29,140 nt of DNA from Cloacimonetes bacterium UBA4175 (GCA_002379855.1 DFUX01000042.1:9400-38539), one strand, 5' to 3'; shown: positions 1 to 7,478, counted from the first letter of the stretch. Translations and numbers: made by a program. Notes: a model not told the origin generated them from the sequence alone.

Positions 1-309
1 TAAGGTTGACCCCAGGAAGACCAAGGCTGGAGAGGGTGATGCAAATGAGGACCACCCCCTCATAATATATAGGTGCTATGCCTGAAAGGGTCGTGGAAAG
101 ATGGAATGGTGGAATGGTGAAACAAGGCGAAAGGAAACCATTCTGCATCACTTGTCCTACTTGTTCAGACCGGCCTCGTCTCTGCGCCCTGATACGCTCA
201 TCGCTCACTGATCGCTTATTGAACGCTGACCGATCGCTGGATGGAGAATTGACCGGACGTCGATAGGCTGTTAGAAAGAGATCAAATTAAGAGGGCGGAC
301 TGAGGAGCC
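1..309. other. Left-edge noncoding stretch
   Basis: I see no convincing gene here. Short open stretches exist on both strands, including 27 open codons at the left edge and an ATG ORF at 78-266, but none shows a domain or a good ribosome binding site. A weak hairpin is present (ATGAGG at 45-50, CCTCAT at 58-63). An exact 8-bp tandem duplication, GGAATGGT, occupies 103-118. The 80-bp repeat listed separately fills 191-270. CTGAGG-AG-CCTCAG at 300-313 overlaps the stop codon of the following minus-strand gene and has no T-tract. Confidence 0.6.
191..270 (+). repeat. 80-bp dispersed repeat, left copy, with 11-bp internal units
   Basis: This segment aligns without gaps to the reverse complement of 19971-20050, with 64 of 80 positions identical by hand count. 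Its core is four 11-bp units in tandem: TCATCGCTCAC (198-208), TGATCGCTTAT (209-219), TGAACGCTGAC (220-230) and CGATCGCTGGA (231-241). A further degenerate unit lies just upstream. It is intergenic in both places and has no coding potential I would support. The function is unknown. Confidence 0.75.
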
Positions 310-1392
310 TCAGCGCAGGACGCACTTGCGCCACAGGGTTCCCTGCCGGGTTTCTGCCTTGAGGAGGTAAACGCCGGGAGCCACTCTCCGGCGCTGTTGG
401 TCGGTGCCATCCCAAAACCATTCCTGGCTTGACTTGGCACGCAAATCCACGCTGCGCAGCAGGCGTCCCTTGATGTCATACACAGAGACCTGGCTGAGGG
501 GACTTTGTCCTGCCTGGAGCTTGAGGGTCACCCCGTTTTTGGCGGGATTGGGTGACGCCACCAATCTCAGGTCCGGGGAAAGCGCCTGCTCATCCACTCC
601 AGTGGCCGCGACGCATACATCCCAGTGGATGGTGTGGCTCCATTCGGGATTGGATACCACGCACTCTACGCTGTGCTCTCCAGTCCCGCTGAAAGCGTTA
701 TCAAAGAGAAAATCCTGGCTGCCTTCCTGGACCACTCCATCCACCAGCCAAAGGTAGTTTACCACATGGTTTTGGGAGTAGGCTTCCACCACAAACATCA
801 GGGATTCGCCGGAATTGGCATGCACCGTTTCTGAATCCGGCGGGGTGAGGGTCGCGATGGACAGGTCGAGCATACGCAGGGTGTCGATGGTGACGGGGGT
901 GAGGGGGCGGTCGTTATTGTCAACGGGCACGGAGCCGATGGCGAGCACCACATCCAGGCCCTCAACCACCTTGCCGAATATGGCGTAGTTCCCGTCCAGA
1001 TGGGGCGCGGGGGCAAGGGTGAAGTAGTATTGTGAACCGGCGGAATTGGGATTGGAGGAGCGCGCCATCGCCAGCATGCCAGCCTGGTCGTGGTGGAACC
1101 CCGGATATATCTCCAGGGGGATGGTCCAGCCGGGGCCGCCGTACCCGGTTCCGAGCGGGCAGCCATCCTGGATCACGAAGCCCGCAACCACGCGGTGGAA
1201 GATGAGGTTATTGTAAAATCCGCTGTTTGCCAGCTGGATGAAGTTGGAGGAGGTGATGGGGGTCTCCTGATCGTAGATGTGGGCGGTGAATGAACCCATT
1301 GACGTGCTCCAACGGGCAAAATGCAAAGCGGGCAGCGCGGCGGCTGACAGAATAAACACAAACACAAGTATCAAACGGAATCTTGCGGGCAT
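310..1392 (-). CDS. Secreted cyclophilin-type peptidylprolyl isomerase with C-terminal FlgD/Por-sorting-like domain
   Basis: The product is 360 aa. Residues 1-26 form a signal peptide with a hydrophobic core. Residues about 27-180 are a cyclophilin domain, which catalyses cis-trans isomerisation of prolyl bonds. The FHRVV motif carries the catalytic Arg, followed by F..Q and the loop GSQYYFTLAPAPHLDG. The usual QGGDP reads QDGCP, a mild departure. Residues about 185-265 look like an Ig/PKD-type beta domain. Residues about 272-360 resemble the FlgD-Ig/type IX sorting domains seen at protein C-termini (SPNP near the start, YDIKGRLLRSVDL, APGVYLLK, end WRKCVLR). The start at 1392 has an AGAGG ribosome site six bases upstream. 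It probably folds proteins in the periplasm or at the cell surface. The isomerase call is solid. Secretion by a type IX system is inference, because no such genes are in the window. Confidence 0.9.
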   Translation of the reverse strand: MPARFRLILVFVFILSAAALPALHFARWSTSMGSFTAHIYDQETPITSSNFIQLANSGFYNNLIFHRVVAGFVIQDGCPLGTGYGGPGWTIPLEIYPGFHHDQAGMLAMARSSNPNSAGSQYYFTLAPAPHLDGNYAIFGKVVEGLDVVLAIGSVPVDNNDRPLTPVTIDTLRMLDLSIATLTPPDSETVHANSGESLMFVVEAYSQNHVVNYLWLVDGVVQEGSQDFLFDNAFSGTGEHSVECVVSNPEWSHTIHWDVCVAATGVDEQALSPDLRLVASPNPAKNGVTLKLQAGQSPLSQVSVYDIKGRLLRSVDLRAKSSQEWFWDGTDQQRRRVAPGVYLLKAETRQGTLWRKCVLR

Positions 1393-1486
1393 GAGGCACC
1401 TCTCAAGCTATTTGTGCCTGAATATCGGGTGGGGAGCTTTCTGGCAAGTTTTTTCTTGTTTGGGCCTGCCATCAGGAGGGCGGAAA

Positions 1487-1756
1487 TCAGATCCGGATGC
1501 TCTTGATCGTGCCCTGATTGAGCTTGAGGGCGGGCTCCCCGTGGATCATCATGATGATGCCCAGTTCTTTCTTGCAGTTGGGACAGAGGGGCCTGGAGAA
1601 AGTTGGTGCACCGCTCAGGCCAACATTGTCTTCACTCAGCCTGCCGATCATGCACTTGATCAGCCTGCCCTTTCCCGCTTTGAAGTAGCGGAAGAGGAGA
1701 AAACCGCAGCGGCATTCGATGTCGATGATCTTTCCAGTTCGCATAATGAAAAGCAT
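1487..1756 (-). CDS. Small zinc-ribbon protein, function unknown
   Basis: The product is an 89-aa soluble protein if started at the ATG at 1756. A second ATG at 1744 would remove four residues, and the frame stays open upstream to 1816. Cysteines appear as ECRCG near the N-terminus, IKCM in the middle and LCPNCKKELG towards the C-terminus. This C-x-C ... C ... CxxC spacing suits one bound zinc. Small bacterial ribbons of this kind are widespread and mostly uncharacterised, and some bind nucleic acid or act as protein adaptors. No ribosome site stands out before either ATG, so the start is uncertain. The gene is divergent from the asparagine-synthetase-like gene, and a dyad lies between them. 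Confidence 0.7.
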   Translation of the reverse strand: MLFIMRTGKIIDIECRCGFLLFRYFKAGKGRLIKCMIGRLSEDNVGLSGAPTFSRPLCPNCKKELGIIMMIHGEPALKLNQGTIKSIRI

Positions 1757-1777
1757 CTTGCACAAAGCGGGCGTGGG

Positions 1778-1800
1778 AGTCAAGCGGAAAATCCTTGACT
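1778..1800. promoter_or_regulatory. Dyad AGTCAAG-N9-CTTGACT between divergent genes
   Basis: A perfect 7-bp inverted repeat has arms at 1778-1784 and 1794-1800. Each arm contains a TTGACT box that could be a -35 element for one of the two divergent genes. The -10 positions 17 bp downstream (TTACTG for plus, CAAGAT for minus) are poor matches, so the element may be an operator rather than paired promoters. Confidence 0.35.
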
Positions 1801-1833
1801 GAAAGCATCTCCGCAATTTACTGCTTCGCCATT

Positions 1834-3780
1834 ATGAGCGGTATAGCTGGAATATTTAACCTGGATGCAGACAAGCGGATCAATACCCGCCGACTGGAAG
1901 AGATGACTGAAATGATCAGGCATCGCGGCCCGGATGACGGCGGCTACCTCTGTGTGTCCGAAAACAACGCCCGGCATTTTGCCGCCAAGGATTCCCCGGC
2001 GGAGCTGAGCGCTTTTCTGCCTCAACTGGAACATGGACTGCGGGCACAACTTGGTTTGGGATTCCGCAGGCTGGCGACCCTCGACCTGAGTGTGGGCGGC
2101 CATCAACCCATGAGCTGCCAGGAACGGGGCTTGCATATAGTTTGCGACGGCGAGATCTATAACTACATCGAACTGCGCGAAGAACTCAGTAGCCAGGGTT
2201 ACCAATTCCACAGCAACTCCGATACCGAGGTGATCCTCGCGGCTTATGACGCCTGGGGGCAAGACTGCGTGAAGCGTTTCTACGGAGTATGGGCTTTTGC
2301 CTTGTGGGATGAGGCGCGGAAGTTGCTGTTCTGCTCCCGGGACCGCTTTGGAGTGAAGCCTTTCTACTATTGTGAGCATGGGGGGCAACTGTATTTCGCC
2401 TCTGAAATCAAGCAACTCCTGGCCAGCGGAGTTGACAAAGAACTGAACTGGCAGATGATCTGGCGCTCGATGAAGGTCAATTCGTTCCAGGTGTATGGCT
2501 CGGAGACGTTTTGGCGGCAAATCCACGCCCTGCCTGGGGGAACCAATCTAATTGCCAAAGACGGCCAGGTGAGGCTGGAAAGGTATCACAGGCTGGATGC
2601 CGGGAACTTTGAAAGCAGCCGCTTGAGTCTGGATGAGGCAGTCCAAAGATACCGGGAGCTGTTTGAGCGGGCAGTCAGGTGGCAACTGCGTTCTGATGCC
2701 GAGGTGGGGGCCTGCCTGAGCGGTGGCCTGGATTCATCCGCCATCGTTTGCACCGCTGCAAGAAACGGAGCAAAACCGCTCAAAACCTTTTCTTCCTGGT
2801 TTGCTGAACCCGCGGGGCTCGATGAACGCCACTGGATAAGGGAAGTGTCTGAGGCCTGCGGGGCGGTCTCACATTTTGTTTCACCTTCCGCGGAAGAGGC
2901 GGCGGGATGGTTCGATGAAGTTATCTGGTTCAACGACCTGCCTGCCGGAGCGGGTTTCGCGGCGCAATACGCGGTTATGAAACTGGCGGGGAAAAGCGGG
3001 GTCAAGGTTCTCTTGGACGGGCAGGGCAGCGACGAACTCACCGGGGGCTACCGGCACTCGCAATACAGACATCTGGCAGATCTGGTTGGTAGGAAAGGAT
3101 TCTGGCCTGAAGCGGCGGCCATCATCAGTAAAGTTGGCTGGAAGGCTAAACCAGCCGTGATGGCCAAGATACTGCTGGCCCGGGTGTTGCCGGAATCTTC
3201 ACTTTACAAATTGGAAGCCCGCTATCTGCGTTTTGAGCCGTTCGCGGATGAACTTATCCAGCGGGAGAAGCTGCGCTCCGATCCCCTGGAGGAGATCGAG
3301 GATATTCCCGGCGGGAAGCTCTCAAACTTCCTCTACAACATGGTCTATACCAGTTCTCTGCCCACCTTGCTGCATTGGGCAGACAGGATGTCGATGGCGT
3401 CCTCCGTCGCAAGCAGAGTGCCTTTCCTGGATCATGAACTGGTGGAGTTTGCCTTCAGCCTGCCATCTGAGTATAAGATATGGGAAGGACAGGGAAAACG
3501 CGTACACCGGCTGGCAATGCGGGGCATAGTGCCCCAGGCTATCTATGAGAGGAAAGACAAATCTATCTTCGGCTCTCCTTTTCACAGGGTTTGGCTGCGC
3601 GGAGCCTTGAAGCCCTGGGTGGAGGATATCATCTATTCATACCGGTTCCGGGAAAGGAAGATCTGGAACCTTCCACGCATCGAGGCGAGATGGAGCCGCT
3701 ATCTGAAAGGCGACGACCAGCAGGCGGAGATGATCTTCAACATCTGTGCCCTGGAACAGTGGTTCCGCTGCTGGACATAA
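1834..3780 (+). CDS. asnB: Asparagine-synthetase (glutamine-hydrolysing)-like protein with Ser replacing the catalytic Cys
   Basis: The product is 648 aa, starting at the ATG at 1834 because MSGIAGIF aligns with the conserved MCGIAGIF N-terminus. The family makes asparagine from aspartate, ATP and ammonia released from glutamine. The N-terminal class II glutamine amidotransferase domain (about 2-210) keeps RHRGPDDGG, LGFRRLATLDLS, the DGEIYN loop, SDTEVI and RDRFGVKP. However, residue 2, the N-terminal nucleophile, is Ser (codon AGC) instead of Cys. The synthetase domain has an intact ATP-binding PP-loop, SGGLDSS (near residue 297), and GQGSDELTGGY downstream. The enzyme may therefore use free ammonia, use Ser as a weak nucleophile, or modify another substrate, as beta-lactam synthetases do. 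The frame is open upstream to a TTG at 1795. The following lipoprotein starts 27 bp after the stop. Confidence 0.88.
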   Translation: MSGIAGIFNLDADKRINTRRLEEMTEMIRHRGPDDGGYLCVSENNARHFAAKDSPAELSAFLPQLEHGLRAQLGLGFRRLATLDLSVGGHQPMSCQERGLHIVCDGEIYNYIELREELSSQGYQFHSNSDTEVILAAYDAWGQDCVKRFYGVWAFALWDEARKLLFCSRDRFGVKPFYYCEHGGQLYFASEIKQLLASGVDKELNWQMIWRSMKVNSFQVYGSETFWRQIHALPGGTNLIAKDGQVRLERYHRLDAGNFESSRLSLDEAVQRYRELFERAVRWQLRSDAEVGACLSGGLDSSAIVCTAARNGAKPLKTFSSWFAEPAGLDERHWIREVSEACGAVSHFVSPSAEEAAGWFDEVIWFNDLPAGAGFAAQYAVMKLAGKSGVKVLLDGQGSDELTGGYRHSQYRHLADLVGRKGFWPEAAAIISKVGWKAKPAVMAKILLARVLPESSLYKLEARYLRFEPFADELIQREKLRSDPLEEIEDIPGGKLSNFLYNMVYTSSLPTLLHWADRMSMASSVASRVPFLDHELVEFAFSLPSEYKIWEGQGKRVHRLAMRGIVPQAIYERKDKSIFGSPFHRVWLRGALKPWVEDIIYSYRFRERKIWNLPRIEARWSRYLKGDDQQAEMIFNICALEQWFRCWT

Positions 3781-3806
3781 GAAATATCAAAGTTTTTGAG
3801 GTGAAT

Positions 3807-4694
3807 ATGAAAAAGCTCCTTATTCTGGCCTGCCTGGCGCTGATGATGTTTGGCACCGCGTCCTGTAAGTTCCTGTTCAAAAAACCCGTGGTGGAAAAGA
3901 TCCACGATGTAAAGATATTGGCGATCAATCCCGATAAAACCGATCTCGAAGTAGCGATCAGCGTAAAGAACCCAAACTGCTACAAACTGGTTGTGAACAC
4001 GATGGAGATCAACCTACTGAACAGGGAGAGGGAAAAGATCGGCACTGCCAGGCTGCTCAAAAAAGTGGAGATTCCCAAAAAGAAATCCAACGCGCTCAAT
4101 TTCCAGATCAGCCTGGACACCCGGCCCGCGGTGCGTATGCTCAACCACTCGGAGCAAAAGCTGTTCATGTATCTGGGCGGCGAAGGCGTGGGCAGGGTGA
4201 TGGGAGTGAACAAGAGATTTGAGTTTGAAGAGCCCTATGAACTGGACTTCAAGAGCAAGCTGCAGGATGTGATGGCCGGATTCGACGCCAAGGGGCAGGA
4301 TATCTTTGTCCTCAAACGCAGTTACGTGGAAAAGGTTGGCCTGGCTGAGACCTCGCTCAAGGTCGATTTCATCATCATGAATCCCTATGGATTAAAGTTT
4401 ACCCTGCAAGGCTTTCCCGCCGCGATCAGGATCGGGGGCAAGGAAGTTGGAAAAGGCAATCTGCTGGAGCCTCTGGCGTTTGACGAGACGGTCTATTCAC
4501 GCGAGGGTTCGATGGTTTTCAAGGTGAGCAACTGGAAATCGATTGTGGGAGCGGTGAAAGGCGCTTTACAGGGCGAGATTTCCTATGAGGTGGGAGGAGA
4601 TGTTGACATCAGTGGATATGGTATGAGATTTACCAGACCCTTCGACTATGACGGCACGATCTCCGTGAATCTGAGTGAAATACTGTTGAATTAG
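3807..4694 (+). CDS. LEA14-like (WHy domain) lipoprotein
   Basis: The product is 295 aa. The start chosen is the ATG at 3807, which begins a lysine-rich lipoprotein signal (MKKLLILACLALMMFG) ending in a TASC lipobox with Cys near residue 20. A GTG at 3801 is a possible alternative. The frame is open further upstream inside asnB, but that part lacks coding sense. Residues about 30-150 look like a Water-stress/Hypersensitive-response (LEA type 2) beta-sandwich, with VKILAINPDKTDLEVAISVKNPN, and the second half (VGLAETSLKVDFIIMNPYGL) looks like another copy. Such proteins sit in the periplasm or on the outer membrane and their molecular role is not established. The gene follows the asparagine-synthetase-like gene closely and may share its transcript. 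Confidence 0.75.
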   Translation: MKKLLILACLALMMFGTASCKFLFKKPVVEKIHDVKILAINPDKTDLEVAISVKNPNCYKLVVNTMEINLLNREREKIGTARLLKKVEIPKKKSNALNFQISLDTRPAVRMLNHSEQKLFMYLGGEGVGRVMGVNKRFEFEEPYELDFKSKLQDVMAGFDAKGQDIFVLKRSYVEKVGLAETSLKVDFIIMNPYGLKFTLQGFPAAIRIGGKEVGKGNLLEPLAFDETVYSREGSMVFKVSNWKSIVGAVKGALQGEISYEVGGDVDISGYGMRFTRPFDYDGTISVNLSEILLN

Positions 4695-4707
4695 GATTGG
4701 GGTAGGT

Positions 4708-4736
4708 GCTTAAATTTTAAGCAAAAACACTTGACG
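4708..4736 (+). promoter_or_regulatory. Palindrome and TTGACG box upstream of rpsP
   Basis: A perfect 15-nt palindrome, GCTTAAATTTTAAGC (4708-4722), is followed by a -35-like TTGACG at 4731-4736. No good -10 lies 16-18 bp further on, and a TATAAG at 4774-4779 is too far for this box. The 107-bp gap probably carries the promoter of the ribosomal-protein operon, but the exact elements are uncertain. The palindrome lacks a following T-tract, so it is a poor terminator. Confidence 0.3.
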
Positions 4737-4802
4737 AATTCAGTAGCGGCAAAATCGTTGTTCTATCAAAAAATATAAGTATTCGAAAACCAAGGAGTAT
4801 TA

Positions 4803-5102
4803 ATGGTCAAACTGAGACTGAGGCGGATGGGAGCGAATGACCAGCCCTTTTACCGCATTGTGGCGCTTGACGCACGTGAAAAGCGTGACGGCAAATACAT
4901 AGAGTGCATAGGTTGGTACGATCCCAAACCCAACCCTTCCAAGATTAATATTGAAACAGAAAGAGCCATATATTGGCTGGGCGTTGGCGCGCAGCCGAGC
5001 GATACAGTTCGTTCCCTGCTGCGTAAAGCGGGGGTTCTGCAGATTTGGCACGAAAGAAAGATAGCAAAGAAAGCACAAACGGAAAATCCGGATACAAAGT
5101 AA
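4803..5102 (+). CDS. rpsP: 30S ribosomal protein S16
   Basis: The product is 99 aa. The N-terminus VKLRLRRMGANDQPFYRIVALDAREKRDGK and the block YDPKPNPSKINIE-ERAIYWLGVGAQPSDTVRSLL match S16 closely, in pieces that span the whole family domain. S16 is an early-assembling protein of the small ribosomal subunit. The start has an AAGGAG ribosome site five bases upstream. It opens the conserved cluster rpsP-khpA-rimM-trmD-methyltransferase-rplS, with the next gene 13 bp downstream. Confidence 0.98.
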   Translation: MVKLRLRRMGANDQPFYRIVALDAREKRDGKYIECIGWYDPKPNPSKINIETERAIYWLGVGAQPSDTVRSLLRKAGVLQIWHERKIAKKAQTENPDTK

Positions 5103-5115
5103 CAAGGGGTTAATC

Positions 5116-5346
5116 ATGAAAGAGCTCATTGAATTCATGGTGAAAGCGTTAGTGGACGATCCCAGTGAAGTGAATATCACAGAGATTACCGGTGACAAGA
5201 TTACTCTTTATGAACTTCGTGTTTCCAAAAACGATATTGGTAAGGTTATCGGCAAGCGCGGGCGTACAGCCGGCGCCATCCGCACCATCATCAATGCCGT
5301 GAGCACCAAGGCGGGAAAGAGAGCGGAATTAGAAATTATTGAATAA
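5116..5346 (+). CDS. khpA: KH-domain RNA-binding protein KhpA
   Basis: The product is 76 aa and is almost entirely one KH domain. The GKVIGKRGRTAGAIR segment carries the GxxG loop (GKRG) that contacts RNA. KhpA (YlqC) is a small RNA chaperone that in Firmicutes partners KhpB and affects division and cell shape. Its position between rpsP and rimM is the usual one. The stop codon TAA abuts the ATG of rimM directly, so translation is probably coupled. Confidence 0.93.
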   Translation: MKELIEFMVKALVDDPSEVNITEITGDKITLYELRVSKNDIGKVIGKRGRTAGAIRTIINAVSTKAGKRAELEIIE

Positions 5347-5868
5347 ATGAATGTGTCCGATCTAATCGGAATAGGCAGATTGGGTGGTCAAGATGCCGAC
5401 GGCTTTTTTCAGGTTTTGATAAAAGCCAGATATCGGGAGGTCTTTTCCGCTACCAATGATGTCTACCTGATCTTTAACAGCGATAGAGTGTTTTTTGTAA
5501 CTATATGTGAGAGAAATGTATCTGATCGTAAAATGCGGGTGAGGTTTGCCGAGGAAGGCATCGCTGAAGAGCGAAAACTGCACAGGGAAGTGATCATAGC
5601 GATTCCGCCTGATGATCAGGAAGAAGATGACACTCCGGTGGATGTGCTCGGTTTCAGCGTTGTCTTTCAGGACAAAGAGATAGGCGTGGTGGAGGATTAC
5701 TTCCATAACAACGCCCAATATGTTCTGGTGATCAAATGCGGAGCTCATGAGCTTTTGATACCCTGGGTGGACTACTACGTGAGCGATATCATCCCTGATC
5801 CGGGCGTGATAGTGCTGAATAACGTGGAAAGCTTCCTGGAGGATATGGCAAACAGCGATGCGGATTGA
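5347..5868 (+). CDS. rimM: 16S rRNA processing protein RimM
   Basis: The product is 173 aa, normal for the family. The N-terminal RimM barrel begins ...LIGIGRLGGQDADGFFQVL, and the C-terminal PRC-barrel contains the typical FLGxxV/VEDYFHNNAQYVLVIK and LLIPWVDYYVSDI stretches. RimM helps mature the 3' domain of 16S rRNA and binds S19. The identification rests partly on its place between khpA and trmD, since RimM is a divergent family. It starts immediately after the khpA stop and overlaps trmD by 11 bp. Confidence 0.9.
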   Translation: MNVSDLIGIGRLGGQDADGFFQVLIKARYREVFSATNDVYLIFNSDRVFFVTICERNVSDRKMRVRFAEEGIAEERKLHREVIIAIPPDDQEEDDTPVDVLGFSVVFQDKEIGVVEDYFHNNAQYVLVIKCGAHELLIPWVDYYVSDIIPDPGVIVLNNVESFLEDMANSDAD

Positions 5869-6544
5869 TGTTCTGACCCTGTTTCCAGAAATGTTTGAAG
5901 GATTCAAGCAGACCAGCATGGTCTCCAGGGCGATCGAACGGAAAGCCCTGCGCCTATCGTTTCACGATTTTCGCAAACACAGCCAGAACAAGCACCATCA
6001 GGTGGACGATTACGCCTATGGGGGTTTTGCCGGCATGGTGTTGCAAGCGGAACCAGTTTACCGGGCGATACAGGAATTGATCTCCAAATCCTTTGCCCCA
6101 GTGGTGTACTTTACTCCCCAAGGCAGGTTGCTGGATCAGTCAATTTTGCAATATTACAGCGAATTGCCCCGGGTGATTCTGCTCTGCGGACACTACAAGG
6201 AACTCGATCAGCGGCTGAGGGATATAGCTGTTTGTGACGAAATCTCCCTGGGAGACTACGTTCTTTCCGGCGGAGAGATTCCCGCCATGGCTTTTATCGA
6301 TGGAGTTGCCCGGCTTCAACCCGGGGTATTGAGCGATATCGATTCAGCCCATCATGATTCCTTTGGGACAAACCAACCCGGACTGGGATTTCCCTGTTAC
6401 ACCAGACCTGAACGGTGGATGGATATTGCCGTTCCTCAAGTGCTGAGGGAGGGAAATCACCGCAAGATCAAGGATTGGGCGAAACAGCAAGCGCAGCGGC
6501 TTACCCGCAGCAGACGCCCCGATTTGGACAAACAAAAGGGATGA
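5858..6544 (+). CDS. trmD: tRNA (guanine-N1-)-methyltransferase TrmD
   Basis: The product is 228 aa. TrmD methylates G37 of tRNAs reading CNN codons, using S-adenosylmethionine, and so prevents +1 frameshifting. The N-terminus MRIDVLTLFPEMFEGF is canonical. The SPOUT knot region (LCGHYKELDQR, then SLGDYVLSGGEIPAM and DGVARLQPGVL) is intact. LCGHYKELDQR differs slightly from the common LCGRYEGxDxR. The gene overlaps the rimM end by 11 bp and the next start by four (ATGA), which indicates coupled translation. Confidence 0.97.
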   Translation: MRIDVLTLFPEMFEGFKQTSMVSRAIERKALRLSFHDFRKHSQNKHHQVDDYAYGGFAGMVLQAEPVYRAIQELISKSFAPVVYFTPQGRLLDQSILQYYSELPRVILLCGHYKELDQRLRDIAVCDEISLGDYVLSGGEIPAMAFIDGVARLQPGVLSDIDSAHHDSFGTNQPGLGFPCYTRPERWMDIAVPQVLREGNHRKIKDWAKQQAQRLTRSRRPDLDKQKG

Positions 6545-7194
6545 GTGTCTATATCGGCCTGGTTCACTATCCTGTCCTGAATAAAGCGCAGGAGAGGGTT
6601 AGCGCTTCCATTTCCAATCTGGATATACATGATATTGCCAGAGCGGCCAAGACATACGGCGCTAAGTCTTATTATATCATTCATTCAGAGCCGGGTCAAA
6701 AAAAGCTGCTGGACACTATCAAGGCATTCTGGGAAAACCCTGAATTGCCCTACAACCCCATGCGGAGCGAAGCGCTCGAGATCATAAAACAGTGTGATAC
6801 GATCGAAGATACGATAAATGAGATTACAACGCAGGAAGCTATGCGTCCCGTTATAGTCACGACAACAGCGCGGAAGATGCCTGAACAGATACCTTTTGGT
6901 TATCTGCGAATTTTACGCCAAAGTAGAAGGCCGGTCCTAATTCTGTTTGGAACCGGTTATGGTTTGTGTGACGAAGTTCATCATCTGGCGGATCATATCC
7001 TGGAACCGATTCTGGGAGACGGTGTTTACAACCACCTATCCGTCCGGAGCGCCGTGTCAGTCGTGTTGGACCGCATTTCTTCCGAGTATATATATGGGAG
7101 GAACCATGGATATTCTGCACACAGTTGGCAGAGACCAAATCAGAACCGACTTTCCCGAATTTCGCGTAGGCGATACGGTGAAGGTCCATTATAA
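6541..7194 (+). CDS. SPOUT-class RNA methyltransferase (PF09936/COG4752) with C-terminal extension over rplS
   Basis: The product is 217 aa. Residues 1-179 match the family of TrmD-neighbour SAM-dependent RNA methyltransferases: VYIGLVHYPVLNK, NLDIHDIARAAKTYG, LILFGTGYGL, ILEPILGDG and NHLSVRSAVSVVLDRI. The RNA target of this family is not established. Members usually end a few residues after the VLDR motif. Here the frame runs on for 38 residues (SSEYIYGRNHGYS...), passing through the rplS ribosome site and overlapping the rplS coding sequence by 89 bp in another frame. The tail has no family counterpart that I know, so loss of the normal stop codon is likely. The start is the ATG overlapping the trmD stop; the longer upstream frame is ignored. 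Confidence 0.88.
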   Translation: MSVYIGLVHYPVLNKAQERVSASISNLDIHDIARAAKTYGAKSYYIIHSEPGQKKLLDTIKAFWENPELPYNPMRSEALEIIKQCDTIEDTINEITTQEAMRPVIVTTTARKMPEQIPFGYLRILRQSRRPVLILFGTGYGLCDEVHHLADHILEPILGDGVYNHLSVRSAVSVVLDRISSEYIYGRNHGYSAHSWQRPNQNRLSRISRRRYGEGPL

Positions 7195-7459
7195 AATAAA
7201 GGAAGGTGCAAAGGAACGCATCCAGGTGTTCCAGGGTATCGTGATCCAAAAACGTGGATCGGGTATCTCCAAATCCTTCACAGTACGGAAAATATCGAAT
7301 GGAGTGGGAGTTGAGCGTATCTTCCCGCTTAGTTCGCCGAACATCGACAAAATGGAAATTGTCCGTTATGGCCAGGTTCGCAGAGCAAAGCTGTTTTATC
7401 TGCGTCAAGCCAAAGGCAAAGCGGGCAGAATCAAAGAACGCAGAAGATTCACTGCATAG
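7106..7459 (+). CDS. rplS: 50S ribosomal protein L19
   Basis: The product is 117 aa. L19 sits at the subunit interface of the large subunit. FRVGDTVKVHYKIKEGAKERIQVFQGIVIQ, read in parts, is the typical core, followed by SFTVRKISNGVGVERIFPLSSP and the basic end GRIKERRRF. The ATG at 7106 is chosen because GGGAGGA lies at the right distance and the protein starts as the family does. The frame is open upstream to 6947, but that part belongs to the overlapping methyltransferase gene. It is the last gene of the translation cluster and is followed by a clear terminator. Confidence 0.97.
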   Translation: MDILHTVGRDQIRTDFPEFRVGDTVKVHYKIKEGAKERIQVFQGIVIQKRGSGISKSFTVRKISNGVGVERIFPLSSPNIDKMEIVRYGQVRRAKLFYLRQAKGKAGRIKERRRFTA

Positions 7460-7478
7460 TTGCAAGAAACATTCTCAC

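Noticed and set aside
78..266. A 62-codon ORF at the left edge
   Set aside because: It has no domain and no good ribosome site, and it runs through the 80-bp repeat.
1545..1558. Perfect palindrome ATCATCATGATGAT
   Set aside because: It lies inside the zinc-ribbon coding sequence as Ile-Ile-Met-Met-Ile codons, so it is explained by the protein sequence.
1780..2526. A 248-codon minus-strand open frame
   Set aside because: It is antisense to the conserved amidotransferase domain of the asparagine-synthetase-like gene.
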